Below, piece by piece: positions 15,724 through 32,577 of a stretch of DNA of 64,000 nucleotides. The position numbers were made by a program, and so were the translations under genes. The stretch comes from JAJZQZ01 sp963790415 (GTDB lineage: Bacteria; Actinomycetota; Thermoleophilia; RBG-16-64-13), in contig CAWBOK010000003.1 in assembly GCA_963790415.1 (NCBI GenBank), positions 1,131,624-1,195,623 on the forward strand, read 5' to 3'. Position 1 is the stretch's first letter. Each line of letters starts with the position of its first letter. The notes below the pieces were generated by a model. That model searched no databases, was not told where the DNA came from, and saw only the letters and a list, made by a program, of their open reading frames with translations.

Positions 15724-16443
15724 ATGAGCAAAGATTCGAAGCGTTCCATAGAGGCCAGGCGGCTGGTCGACCCCGCGCGCCTGTATTCTCCTCTCGAGGC
15801 CGTGCGCCTGCTGAAGGCGATGAACACCGCCAACTTCGACGAGACCATGGAAGTCCACATGAAGTTGGGCATCAATCCGCGCCATGCCGAGCAGCAGGTG
15901 CGGGGCACCATGATGCTGCCGCACGGAACCGGCAAGTCTCTGCGCGTGGCTGTGTTCGCCAAGGGCGACAAGGCGACTGAAGCGTTGGAGGCCGGCGCCG
16001 ACATCGTGGGCGCCGAGGACCTGGCCGCACAGGTGGAGGCGGGCATGCTCGATTTCGACGCCGCTGTGGCCACCCCCGATCTCATGGGCGTGGTGGGCAA
16101 GCTCGGGCGCGTACTCGGCCCGCGTGGCCTCATGCCCAACCCGAAGGCGGGCACGGTCACGTTCGAAGTGGGCAAAGCCGTCAAGGATATGAAGGCCGGC
16201 AAGATCGAGTACCGCACCGACAAGTTCGGCGTGGTGCACCTGATCATCGGCAAGAAGTCGTTCGATGAGCGCAGTCTGGTCGAGAACTACGGCGAGCTGC
16301 TCGACGAGATCATCCGCGCCAAGCCGGCGGCGGCCAAGGGCAAGTACCTGCGCAGCATCAGCATCACCAGCACCATGGGTCCCGGTATGTCCATCGACAC
16401 GCTGAAGATCCGGGGGCTGATGGAAGAGGACGGGACCGCCTAA
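15724..16443 (+). CDS. rplA: 50S ribosomal protein L1
   Basis: 239 residues. ATG 15724 (MSKDSKRSIEARRLVD) follows AGGAGG, so the longer frame upstream is not used. The L1 signatures are present (MKLGINPRHAEQQVRGTMML; VGKLGRVLGPRGLMPNPKAG). L1 builds the mobile stalk at the E site and in many bacteria represses its own operon. The 128-base gap from rplK is GC-rich. Confidence 0.96.
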   Translation: MSKDSKRSIEARRLVDPARLYSPLEAVRLLKAMNTANFDETMEVHMKLGINPRHAEQQVRGTMMLPHGTGKSLRVAVFAKGDKATEALEAGADIVGAEDLAAQVEAGMLDFDAAVATPDLMGVVGKLGRVLGPRGLMPNPKAGTVTFEVGKAVKDMKAGKIEYRTDKFGVVHLIIGKKSFDERSLVENYGELLDEIIRAKPAAAKGKYLRSISITSTMGPGMSIDTLKIRGLMEEDGTA

Positions 16444-16464
16444 CACCGATCCCAGGGCGGGGCC

Positions 16465-16494
16465 TTGTCAGGCGCAGGGTCCCGCGGCTATACT
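16465..16494 (+). promoter_or_regulatory. internal promoter before rplJL
   Basis: TTGTCA (16465-16470), an 18-base spacer, TATACT (16489-16494), placing a transcript start at the beginning of the L10 leader. Confidence 0.65.
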
Positions 16495-16499
16495 CACTC

Positions 16500-16711
16500 T
16501 CGCTGTAGCCAGAGACAGCTGGTGTCGCCCACGGGGGACAGAAGCGGTCGCGGTGGTTCGTACGACTGAGGATCGTCGGTCGGCGAATCTCCACCGAACC
16601 GGCCCGCCAGCCGAGGCAGGATGAAAGCACGACCGTATCGAAGCCGTGTGGCTTCAGGTGCGAGAAGTCTTGCGACGTCCATCTCTGTCTCAGAGGTGGA
16701 CGATTTTTTTT
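16500..16711 (+). promoter_or_regulatory. L10(L12)-binding leader with attenuator hairpin
   Basis: A 235-base leader precedes rplJ. Its position and segments such as AGCTGGTG and GCCGAGGCAGG suggest the ribosomal L10 leader, where the L10-L12 complex binds and limits rplJL expression. The leader ends in an intrinsic terminator: GTCCATCTC (16677-16685) with GAGGTGGAC (16693-16701), then eight T (16704-16711), 20 bases before the rplJ start. The terminator is seen directly; the L10 binding fold is inferred. Confidence 0.7.
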
Positions 16712-16730
16712 GGGAAAGGAGGCGAAGTCC

Positions 16731-17255
16731 ATGCCGAGACCGAACAAGGTCGCGATCGTCGAAGAGATCACGGCCGACATGAAGGCGACCGATGCCTACT
16801 ATCTGGTCGACTTCCGGGGTATCACCGTGACAGAGGCCACCGAATTGCGCAGCCGCCTGCGCAACGTCGATGCCAGTCTCATGGTGGTCAAGAACACGCT
16901 GGCCAAGAGGGCGGCGGTAGAGGCGGGAGTCGAAGGGCTCGACGTCCTGCTGGAAGGACCCACGGCCATCGCGTTCTGCCGGGGCGACCTGGTGGCGCCG
17001 GCGAAGGTGCTGCAGGGGTTCATCCGGGAGAAGAAGAAGCTGGTCATCAAGGGCGGCTACCTGCAGAGCCAGGTACTCCAAGCCGCGCAGGTGGAGCAAC
17101 TGGCCACCCTGCCCAGTCGCGAAGAACTCATCGCCAAGCTGGTGGGTGGAATCGCCGCGCCGCTCTATGGTCTGGCCAATGTGCTCACCGGGCCCATCCG
17201 CGGGCTTGTGGTCACGCTCGATCAGATCAGGGAGCAAAAAGCCAAAGCCGCATAG
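16731..17255 (+). CDS. rplJ: 50S ribosomal protein L10
   Basis: 174 residues. ATG 16731 (MPRPNKVAIVEEITADM) follows AAAGGAGG. It contains the rRNA-binding N-terminal domain (YLVDFRGITVTEATELRSRL, LMVVKNTLAKRA) and the C-terminal helix that carries L7/L12 dimers. Stalk base of the large subunit and probable feedback regulator through the leader upstream. Confidence 0.96.
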   Translation: MPRPNKVAIVEEITADMKATDAYYLVDFRGITVTEATELRSRLRNVDASLMVVKNTLAKRAAVEAGVEGLDVLLEGPTAIAFCRGDLVAPAKVLQGFIREKKKLVIKGGYLQSQVLQAAQVEQLATLPSREELIAKLVGGIAAPLYGLANVLTGPIRGLVVTLDQIREQKAKAA

Positions 17256-17323
17256 CATCTTGTCGTCATAGCGGGCGCGCCGCGAGGCGGAGCGCCCACC
17301 ACAGGAAGGGGTGAGTCGTAGAT

Positions 17324-17695
17324 ATGACTCCGCAGGAATTGATCGAAGCCATCAAGCAGATGACCGTGCTCGAGCTCTCCGAGGTCGTCAAGGCCCTCGA
17401 AGAGGAGTTCGGTGTCACCGCCGCGGCGCCGATGGCCGCAGCTGCCGCACCCGGTGCCGCCGTCGCGGTCGAGGAAGAAGAGAAGACCGAGTTCGACGTG
17501 ATCCTGTCCGCCGCCGGCGACAAGAAGATCCAGGTGATCAAGGTCGTGCGTGCCGTCACCGGGCTGGGTCTGAAAGAGGCCAAGGATCTGGTCGACGGGG
17601 CTCCGAACGCGGTCAAGCAGGCCATCACCAAGGACGAGGCCGAAGAACTCAAGAAGCAGCTTGAAGAAGCCGGCGCTATCGTCGAGGTGAAGTAG
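17324..17695 (+). CDS. rplL: 50S ribosomal protein L7/L12
   Basis: 123 residues. N-terminal dimerisation segment (LIEAIKQMTVLELSEVVKAL), Ala-rich hinge (about 40-52), and the factor-binding C-terminal domain (KTEFDVILSAAGDKKIQVIK; GLGLKEAKDLVDGAP). It recruits and stimulates translational GTPases. Complete and typical. Confidence 0.97.
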   Translation: MTPQELIEAIKQMTVLELSEVVKALEEEFGVTAAAPMAAAAAPGAAVAVEEEEKTEFDVILSAAGDKKIQVIKVVRAVTGLGLKEAKDLVDGAPNAVKQAITKDEAEELKKQLEEAGAIVEVK

Positions 17696-17725
17696 GCGCC
17701 TCTCGACGCGTCGTTCGCATCTTTC

Positions 17726-17762
17726 GGGGCCCGGGCGCCGGCTGTGCCTTCACCCGGGCCCC
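17726..17762 (+). terminator. hairpin between rplL and rpoB
   Basis: GGGGCCCGGG (17726-17735) pairs with CCCGGGCCCC (17753-17762). There is no T run, so partial attenuation before rpoB is more likely than full termination. Confidence 0.45.
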
Positions 17763-17830
17763 GAGTACTATGACCGGTGCATGCCACCGGGGGCGTGAGG
17801 CCGTCGTCACAAGTTTTGTGGCGCGGCTTC

Positions 17831-17858
17831 TTGCTGGCCCTCAGGAAAGCATGATAAT
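17831..17858 (+). promoter_or_regulatory. promoter candidate for rpoBC
   Basis: TTGCTG (17831-17836), a 16-base spacer, GATAAT (17853-17858), 61 bases before rpoB. Confidence 0.5.
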
Positions 17859-17918
17859 ATCCGAGTTTGCGCCATCAGGCCGTGCAAACCCGTCAAGCCA
17901 CGCGAGGAGTGAGCCCGT

Positions 17919-21767
<3,849 letters not shown>

Positions 21768-21776
21768 GAGTCTCCT

Positions 21777-26162
<4,386 letters not shown>

Positions 26163-26180
26163 ACGAGTAGCAGGTCGTCC

Positions 26181-26209
26181 TTGTAGGCCTCGGACGGCTT
26201 TGTTATACT
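26181..26209 (+). promoter_or_regulatory. promoter of the str operon (rpsL-rpsG-fusA-tuf)
   Basis: TTGTAG (26181-26186), a 17-base spacer, TATACT (26204-26209), 100 bases before rpsL. Confidence 0.6.
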
Positions 26210-26308
26210 TCGCCGCCGCGGCTCAGACGGGCCCGCCACGTAGGCGTGCGCGTAAGGGCCGCGTCGCAGGTCAGTGCAGAAACGACGGTTCGTGACCGAG
26301 GAGCGTTC

Positions 26309-26680
26309 GTGCCGACGATTAATCAGTTGATCAGGAAGGGCCGGGAAGATCTGGCCAAGAAGACCAGGACCCCCGCCTTGAAGGGCGCGCCTCAGAAGCG
26401 CGGCGTGTGCACTCGTGTGTACACCACGACGCCCAAGAAGCCGAACTCCGCCCTCCGCAAGGTGGCGCGGGTGCGGCTCACCAACCAGATGGAAGTGACC
26501 GCCTACATCCCGGGTATCGGGCACAACCTTCAGGAGCACTCCGTCGTGCTCATCCGCGGTGGTCGCGTCAAAGACCTCCCCGGCGTCCGTTACAAGATCA
26601 TCCGTGCGGCTCTCGACGCATCAGGAGTGGCGAATCGCAAGCAGAGCCGCTCCAAATATGGCGTCAAGGCCGGGAAGTAA
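26309..26680 (+). CDS. rpsL: 30S ribosomal protein S12
   Basis: 123 residues. GTG start at 26309 (PTINQLIRKGRED follows) behind GAGGAG. The decoding-site loops are standard: TPKKPNSALRKVARVRL and RGGRVKDLPGVRY, with Lys at the positions where streptomycin-resistance substitutions are known. It opens the str operon, about 150 bases after rpoC. Confidence 0.96.
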   Translation: MPTINQLIRKGREDLAKKTRTPALKGAPQKRGVCTRVYTTTPKKPNSALRKVARVRLTNQMEVTAYIPGIGHNLQEHSVVLIRGGRVKDLPGVRYKIIRAALDASGVANRKQSRSKYGVKAGK

Positions 26681-26701
26681 GTAGGGGAGGCCGAGACACT
26701 C

Positions 26702-27172
26702 ATGGCACGCAGAGCCCGTGCGCCCAAGCGCGACATACAGCCTGATCCGGTGTACCGGAACCGGCTGGTCACTCAGATGATCAACCGCATCATGCTCGAC
26801 GGTAAGAAGTCGACGTCCGAACGCATCGTGTACGGCGCCATGGACATCATGCGCGAGCGTGCCGGCGGCGATCCGGTCACTATTCTCAAGGAAGCGGTGG
26901 AGAACGTCCGCCCGGCCCTTGAAGTGAAGTCTCGTCGCGTGGGCGGCGCCAACTACCAGGTGCCTATAGAAGTACCCACACGGCGTTCGTACACCTTGGC
27001 GGTACGGTGGCTCGTCACGCATAGCCGCGTGCGACGGGAGCACAGCATGGCCGAACGGCTGGCCGGCGAACTCCTCGACTCCTATCACCGCACGGGCGTC
27101 ACCATGAAGAAGAAAGAAGACCTGCTGCGCATGGCCGAGGCCAACAAGGCGTTCGCCCACTACCGCTGGTAG
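26702..27172 (+). CDS. rpsG: 30S ribosomal protein S7
   Basis: 156 residues, the standard length. Begins MARRARAPKRDIQPDPVY and contains the 16S-binding helices (NRIMLDGKKSTSERIVYGAM; VRPALEVKSRRVGGANYQVP). Primary organiser of the 30S head at the E site; in model bacteria it is the str-operon repressor. 21 bases downstream of rpsL. Confidence 0.96.
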   Translation: MARRARAPKRDIQPDPVYRNRLVTQMINRIMLDGKKSTSERIVYGAMDIMRERAGGDPVTILKEAVENVRPALEVKSRRVGGANYQVPIEVPTRRSYTLAVRWLVTHSRVRREHSMAERLAGELLDSYHRTGVTMKKKEDLLRMAEANKAFAHYRW

Positions 27173-27249
27173 ACACGCGCGTGCGGCACACCCCTCAGGG
27201 GTACTGGAAACCCCTCTGGGGCAACGAGAAGAGAGAGTAAGAGACGACA

Positions 27250-29370
27250 GTGGCACAAGCTACGGCCAACAAGGCCGATAAGAGCAAGACGAGGCTGTTC
27301 CCGCTTGATCGGGTGCGGAACATCGGCATCATGGCTCACATCGATGCCGGGAAGACCACCACGACCGAGCGGATCCTCTACTACACCGGCCGCACCTACA
27401 AGATGGGCGAGGTGCACGATGGCGCCGCGGTGATGGATTGGATGCAGCAGGAGCAGGAACGCGGCATCACTATCACGGCGGCTGCTACCACCTGCGAGTG
27501 GAAGCAGCATCGTGTGAACATCATAGACACGCCCGGGCACGTGGACTTCACTATGGAAGTGGAACGCTCGCTTCGGGTGCTGGACGGCGCCATCGCCGTG
27601 TTCGACTCGGTAGCGGGTGTAGAGCCTCAGTCTGAGACGGTCTGGCGGCAGGCCGATAAGTACGAGGTGCCTCGTATCGCATTCATCAACAAGATGGATC
27701 GCACCGGGGCCGATTTCGTGCATGCGGTGCAGACCATGGTAGACCGGCTGGGCGCGCGTCCACTGGTGATCCAGCTGCCTGTCGGGGAGGAGGATGCCCT
27801 GCGGGGCATCATCGACATCGTGCGCATGGTCGCCTATCTGTACGAGGACGACATGGGGGTCGACTGGGCGGAAGGTCCCATACCGGACGATTTCGCGGCG
27901 GCCGCCCAAGAGGCGCACAACCGGATGCTCGAGACGCTGGCGGACACCGACGAAGAGATGATGGAGGGCTATCTCGAGGGCGTCGAGCCCACGGAGGAAC
28001 GCCTGAAGGCGGCCATCAGGGCGGCCACCCTCTCGATCGAACTCACGCCCGTGCTCTGCGGCAGCGCATTCAAGAACAAGGGCGTCCAGATGCTTCTGGA
28101 TGCCGTCATCGACTACCTTCCCGCACCTACCGACGTGCCGGCTGTGGTCGGCATCGATCCGCGCACCGGGTTGGAACTCACCAGGCCGGCCGACGACGAC
28201 GCGCCCTTCAGCGCGTTGGCGTTCAAGATCATGTCCGATCCGTTCGTGGGCAAGCTCACCTACTTCCGGGTCTACTCGGGCACGTTGCAGGCGGGTTCGT
28301 ACGTGATGAACTCCACCAAGGACAAGAAGGAACGGGTCGGGCGCATCCTTCAGATGCACGCGAACCATCGAGAGGACCAGACTGAGATCAACGCCGGCGA
28401 CATCGCCGCCGCCGTGGGCCTCAAGGCGACGAGCACCGGCGACACGCTGAGCAGTCCCGACCACCAGATCGTGCTGGAGTCCATGGACTTCCCCGAGCCG
28501 GTGATCTCGGTGGCCATCGAGCCCAAGACCAAGATGGATCAGGACCGCCTGGGCGAAAGCCTGATGAAGCTGGCCGAAGAAGATCCCACCTTCCGGGTGA
28601 GCACCGACGTCGAGACCAACCAGGTCATCATCGCGGGCATGGGCGAGTTGCACCTGGAGATCATCGTCGACCGGCTCCTGCGCGAGTTCAAGGTGGATGC
28701 GAACGTGGGCCGGCCGCAGGTGGCGTACCGGGAGACGCTGCGCAAGACGGTGGAGAAGGCCGAGGGGCGGTTCGTCCGCCAGACCGGTGGCCGCGGCCAA
28801 TACGGGCACGTGGTGCTGCGCATAATCCCGAACGAGCAGGGCGGCGGGTTCGTGTTCGAGAACAAGATCGTCGGGGGCACGATACCGAGAGAGTACATCT
28901 CGCCCGTCGAGGCCGGCATAGTCGAGGCTATGGAGGGCGGAGTCCTGGCGGGCTTCCCCATGGTCGACATCAAGATCGAGCTCTACGACGGCTCCTTCCA
29001 TGAGGTCGATTCCTCGGAGATGGCGTTCAAGATCGCGGGTTCCATGGGTTTCAAAGCGGGCGCCGAGAAAGCGTCCCCTGTACTGCTCGAACCGGTGGAA
29101 GATGTGGAGGTGGTGGTTCCCGAGGAATACATGGGTGACGTGATGGGCGACCTCAACTCTCGGCGTGGGCATATCATGGGCATGGAGCCCCGTGGTGGCG
29201 CCCAAGTGATCCGGGCTCAGGTGCCCTTGTCGGAGATGTTCGGCTACGCCACCGATCTGCGGTCGTCCACGCAGGGGCGGGCCACATATACCATGCAGTT
29301 CAGCCACTACGCGGAAGTGCCGGCGTCAATCGCCGCGGAGATCGTCGCCCGTCAACGGGGCGGCGCGTAA
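27250..29370 (+). CDS. fusA: elongation factor G
   Basis: 706 residues, GTG start behind GAGAGAG. GTPase motifs are complete: AHIDAGKTTTTERIL (P loop), DTPGHVDFTMEVERSLRVLD (switch II) and NKMDRTGADF. Domains II-V follow through to the C-terminus (GEYISPVEAG-like IPREYISPVEAGIVEAMEGG; MFGYATDLRSSTQGRATY). Catalyses ribosomal translocation. Not frameshifted. A hairpin (ACCCCTCAGGGG-like repeats at 27187-27215) lies in the 77-base gap after rpsG. Confidence 0.97.
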   Translation: MAQATANKADKSKTRLFPLDRVRNIGIMAHIDAGKTTTTERILYYTGRTYKMGEVHDGAAVMDWMQQEQERGITITAAATTCEWKQHRVNIIDTPGHVDFTMEVERSLRVLDGAIAVFDSVAGVEPQSETVWRQADKYEVPRIAFINKMDRTGADFVHAVQTMVDRLGARPLVIQLPVGEEDALRGIIDIVRMVAYLYEDDMGVDWAEGPIPDDFAAAAQEAHNRMLETLADTDEEMMEGYLEGVEPTEERLKAAIRAATLSIELTPVLCGSAFKNKGVQMLLDAVIDYLPAPTDVPAVVGIDPRTGLELTRPADDDAPFSALAFKIMSDPFVGKLTYFRVYSGTLQAGSYVMNSTKDKKERVGRILQMHANHREDQTEINAGDIAAAVGLKATSTGDTLSSPDHQIVLESMDFPEPVISVAIEPKTKMDQDRLGESLMKLAEEDPTFRVSTDVETNQVIIAGMGELHLEIIVDRLLREFKVDANVGRPQVAYRETLRKTVEKAEGRFVRQTGGRGQYGHVVLRIIPNEQGGGFVFENKIVGGTIPREYISPVEAGIVEAMEGGVLAGFPMVDIKIELYDGSFHEVDSSEMAFKIAGSMGFKAGAEKASPVLLEPVEDVEVVVPEEYMGDVMGDLNSRRGHIMGMEPRGGAQVIRAQVPLSEMFGYATDLRSSTQGRATYTMQFSHYAEVPASIAAEIVARQRGGA

Positions 29371-29448
29371 CAACACAAGACCATGCGATACGGTGTCCCG
29401 CCAGGGGGCGGGCGCCTGAGCGATGTACAGGAACGTAAGGAGGAGCAC

Positions 29449-30654
29449 ATGGCCAAGAAGAAGTTCGATCGGAGCAAGCCTCACGTCAACGTGGGTACCA
29501 TCGGTCACGTAGACCACGGCAAGACGACCCTGACGGCCGCCATCACGAGCTGTCTGGCGGCGCGCAACCCGAATATCACCGTCCGGTCCTTCGACTCCAT
29601 CGACAACGCTCCCGAAGAGCGCGAACGCGGCATCACCATCGCCACCGCGCACGTGGAGTACGAGACCGACAATCGCCATTACGCGCACGTGGACTGCCCT
29701 GGTCACGCCGACTACATCAAGAACATGATCACCGGTGCGGCCCAGATGGACGGCGCGATCTTGGTCGTCTCGGCCGCCGACGGTCCCATGCCGCAGACCC
29801 GCGAGCATATCCTGCTCGCACGTCAGGTCGGTGTGCCGTACATCATGGTCTTCCTGAACAAGGCCGACATGGTCGACGACGAGGAGCTTCTGGAGCTGGT
29901 CGAGATGGAGGTGCGCGAGCTCCTCACCGAGTACGAGTTCCCCGGAGACGACATCCCCGTGATCACCGGCTCGGCCCTGAAGGCCCTGGAATGCGCTTGC
30001 GGCAAGGACGAGTGCGAGGCCTGCAAGCCTATCCTCGACCTGATGGACGCTGTCGATAGCTACCTGCCCGAGCCTGAGCGAGACCTCGACAAGCCCTTCC
30101 TGATGCCGATCGAAGACGTCTTCACCATCCAGGGCCGCGGTACCGTGGTCACCGGGCGTGTGGATCGGGGCATCATCAAGGTCAGCGAAGAAGTAGCCAT
30201 CATCGGCATGACCGACGAGATCAAGAAGACGGTCTGCACCGGCGTGGAGATGTTCCGCAAGCTGCTCGATGAAGGTCGCGCCGGCGACAACATCGGCGTC
30301 CTCCTCCGCGGCGTCAAGCGGGAAGAAGTGCAGCGCGGCCAGGTGCTCGCGAAGCCGGGCAGCATCACTCCTCACACCCAATTCCGTGCGCAGGTCTACG
30401 TGCTGTCGAAGGAAGAGGGTGGCCGGCATACTCCGTTCTTCCAGGGCTACCGCCCGCAGTTCTACTTCCGCACCACTGACGTTACCGGCGACGTGCGCAT
30501 GGACGATGGCGTCGAGATGATCATGCCGGGCGACAACGCCAACTTCGAAGTGACGCTCATCACCCCCATCGCTATGGAGGAAGGTCTGCGCTTCGCCATC
30601 CGCGAAGGCGGCCGCACCGTCGGCGCCGGAGTGGTGACTAAGATCATCGCGTAG
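29449..30654 (+). CDS. tuf: elongation factor Tu, with a four-cysteine insertion
   Basis: 401 residues. ATG 29449 (MAKKKFDRSKPHVNVGTIGH) follows AAGGAGGAG. GTP-binding motifs: GHVDHGKTTLTAA, DCPGHADYIKNM, NKADMVDD and SALKAL. Just after the last motif, at 29992-30024, the helix normally reading ALEGD... is replaced by CACGKDECEACKPI, four Cys spaced CxC-x4-CxxC, suggesting a small metal knuckle. Domains 2 and 3 are typical (RGTVVTGRVDRG; FRTTDVTGDV). Delivers aminoacyl-tRNA to the ribosome. Confidence 0.96.
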   Translation: MAKKKFDRSKPHVNVGTIGHVDHGKTTLTAAITSCLAARNPNITVRSFDSIDNAPEERERGITIATAHVEYETDNRHYAHVDCPGHADYIKNMITGAAQMDGAILVVSAADGPMPQTREHILLARQVGVPYIMVFLNKADMVDDEELLELVEMEVRELLTEYEFPGDDIPVITGSALKALECACGKDECEACKPILDLMDAVDSYLPEPERDLDKPFLMPIEDVFTIQGRGTVVTGRVDRGIIKVSEEVAIIGMTDEIKKTVCTGVEMFRKLLDEGRAGDNIGVLLRGVKREEVQRGQVLAKPGSITPHTQFRAQVYVLSKEEGGRHTPFFQGYRPQFYFRTTDVTGDVRMDDGVEMIMPGDNANFEVTLITPIAMEEGLRFAIREGGRTVGAGVVTKIIA

Positions 30655-30673
30655 TAGAAGTAAGGACACGGAA

Positions 30674-30692
30674 GGGGGCCCCGTGGGGGCCC
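30674..30692 (+). terminator. GC hairpin after tuf
   Basis: GGGGCCCC-GTG-GGGGCCCC just past the tuf stop, without a T run. It is probably a partial terminator separating the str and S10 operons. The pairing is certain, the function inferred. Confidence 0.5.
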
Positions 30693-30723
30693 CGCCGTCC
30701 GGCCAGTGAGAGGCGAGGACACC

Positions 30724-31033
30724 TTGGCGCAACAAAAGATACGCATACGGCTCAAAGCGTATGACCACGAGCTCGTCGACAAGAGCGCGCGCAGCATCGT
30801 CGAGACGGCGGAGCGCACCGGCGCGACCATCTCCGGCCCGGTACCCTTGCCGACGGAGAAGAACGTGTACTGCGTGATTCGCAGCCCGTTCAAGGACAAG
30901 GACTCTCGAGAGCATTTCGAGATCCGGACGCACAAGCGTCTCGATAGACATCCATCAGCCGACTCCCAAGACGGTTGACAGCCTGATGCGTATGGACCTG
31001 CCCGCGGGCGTGGACATCGAGATCAAACTGTGA
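30724..31033 (+). CDS. rpsJ: 30S ribosomal protein S10 (one-base frameshift)
   Basis: About 102 residues after correction. TTG start (AQQKIRIRLKAYDHELVDKS follows) behind GCGAGGA. The frame breaks near 30947: CGTCTC-G-ATAGAC. Dropping the G gives the family sequence HKRLIDIHQPTPKTVDSLMR and the stop at 31031-31033, which overlaps the rplC ATG (TGATG). Head protein of the 30S subunit and the NusB/NusE antitermination partner. It opens the S10 cluster. Confidence 0.9.
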
Positions 31034-31641
31034 TGAAGACTCTGCTAGGAACGAAAGTGGGCATGACGCAGCTGTTCGGTGAGGACGGAACGGTGACACC
31101 GGTCACCGTGATACAGGCCGGCCCCTGCGTGGTGACCCAGAAGAAGACGGTGGCCACCGACGGCTATCCCGCCACCCAGATCGCCTATGGCGAGGTGAAG
31201 GCGAAGAAGTTGAATCAACCTTTGCTCGGTCATCTGAAGACGTCGGGCACGTCGCCCAAGAAGCACCTGATGGAAGTACCGGGAGAGCACGACCTCTCCC
31301 TGGGCGACCAGGTGACCGTGGAGGTCTTCTCTCCGGGCGATGCCATCAAGGTGAGCGGCATCAGCAAGGGCAAGGGCTTCCAGGGTGTGATGAAGCGACA
31401 CAACTTCAAGGGCGGTCCGAGCGGCCACGGCTCCCATTCCCACCGCATACCCGGCTCTATCGGAGCGTCGGCCGATCCAGCACGAGTCTTTCCGGGCACG
31501 CGTCTGCCGGGCCAGATGGGAAACAAGAAGATCACCCAGGTGGGCCTCACGGTGGTGGCGACGGACGGCGAACGCAACCTGCTGCTCGTGAAGGGCGCGG
31601 TTCCGGGGAGCACGGGCTCCCTTGTGGTAGTCAGGGGGTAG
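31033..31641 (+). CDS. rplC: 50S ribosomal protein L3
   Basis: 202 residues from ATG 31033, coupled to rpsJ by TGATG. Shows LLGTKVGMTQLFGEDGTVTP and the loop near the peptidyl-transferase centre (RHNFKGGPSGHGSHSHRIPG; GTRLPGQMGNKKITQVGL). Assembly initiator of the large subunit. Complete. Confidence 0.96.
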   Translation: MKTLLGTKVGMTQLFGEDGTVTPVTVIQAGPCVVTQKKTVATDGYPATQIAYGEVKAKKLNQPLLGHLKTSGTSPKKHLMEVPGEHDLSLGDQVTVEVFSPGDAIKVSGISKGKGFQGVMKRHNFKGGPSGHGSHSHRIPGSIGASADPARVFPGTRLPGQMGNKKITQVGLTVVATDGERNLLLVKGAVPGSTGSLVVVRG

Positions 31642-31646
31642 GTGAC

Positions 31647-32270
31647 ATGGCGGCTATAACCAAGATAGACGCTACCGGTGCCGCGGTGGGAGAGCACACT
31701 CTGCCCGATCGCCTGGTGGAAGCCGAGGCCAATATCGGGGTCTTGTACGAAGTAGTGCGGAGCGAACTGGCCGCGCGCTGGCAGGGCACCGCCAAAGCGA
31801 AGCGCCGCGGCGAGGTCGCCGGCTCCGGAGCGAAGCCGTGGCGCCAGAAGGGCACTGGCCGGGCGCGTATCGGCTCCACGCGCGTTCCGCATTGGACCGG
31901 AGGGGGCGTGACCTTTCCGCCCGTCCCCCGCGACCATTCGTTCAAGGTGAACAAGAAGGTGCGCGCCAAGGCCTTCCGTATGGCACTCGGATCCTTGGTC
32001 GAGAACGGCACCGTGCGCGTGCTGACGGGCGTCGAGTTCGAGACGCCGTCCACACGACGTGCCGCATTCATCTTGAGCCAGTCGGGGCTCGATGGTCCCA
32101 CGCTGGTGGTGGCCTCGCCCAAAGAGGTCAACACGCTGCTCAGTTTTCGCAACCTCGTCGACACGCGGGTGCTGCCCGTGAACGAGGTCGAGGTGCAGGA
32201 CTACATCTGGGCGCGCAGCGCGGTCCTCACCGAGGCGGCGCTGGTGATGCTCCAAGGTGGTGAGGCCTGA
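31647..32270 (+). CDS. rplD: 50S ribosomal protein L4
   Basis: 207 residues. Contains the exit-tunnel loop region (KRRGEVAGSGAKPWRQKGTG; RIGSTRVPHWTGGGVTFPP). Lines the peptide tunnel near the macrolide site. Its TGA overlaps the ATG of rplW (TGATGG), implying coupled translation. Confidence 0.96.
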   Translation: MAAITKIDATGAAVGEHTLPDRLVEAEANIGVLYEVVRSELAARWQGTAKAKRRGEVAGSGAKPWRQKGTGRARIGSTRVPHWTGGGVTFPPVPRDHSFKVNKKVRAKAFRMALGSLVENGTVRVLTGVEFETPSTRRAAFILSQSGLDGPTLVVASPKEVNTLLSFRNLVDTRVLPVNEVEVQDYIWARSAVLTEAALVMLQGGEA

Positions 32271-32554
32271 TGGACGCACGGCAGATCATTATCCGGCCGG
32301 TCGTGTCTGAGAAGAGCTACGCGGCCATCGACCACAACAAGTACTCCTTCGAGGTTCACCCCAAAGCCAACAAGCAGCACGTGGCCACCGCGGTGGAGGA
32401 GATCTTCAAGGTCAAGGTCATCGGTGTCAACACGCTGAACATGAAGCCCAAGCCAAAGCGCCGCGGGGTCCACAAGGGTCTCACCCGCCGATGGAAGAAG
32501 GCCGTGGTCGAACTCGCCCCCGGCAATCGTATCGACTTCTTCGGCGCAAGCTAA
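32270..32554 (+). CDS. rplW: 50S ribosomal protein L23
   Basis: 94 residues, typical. Reads DARQIIIRPVVSEKSYAAID and NKYSFEVHPKANKQHVATAV. Located at the tunnel exit, docking site for SRP and trigger factor. It overlaps rplD by one base. Confidence 0.96.
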   Translation: MDARQIIIRPVVSEKSYAAIDHNKYSFEVHPKANKQHVATAVEEIFKVKVIGVNTLNMKPKPKRRGVHKGLTRRWKKAVVELAPGNRIDFFGAS

Positions 32555-32577
32555 GCCGGCGGATCAGGAGACTACGA

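Noticed and set aside
27160..29307. Long open frame on the minus strand opposite fusA (and similar ones opposite rpoB, rpoC and secY)
   Set aside because: Their residue content mirrors third-position GC bias of the true genes on the plus strand; no family similarity or ribosome sites.
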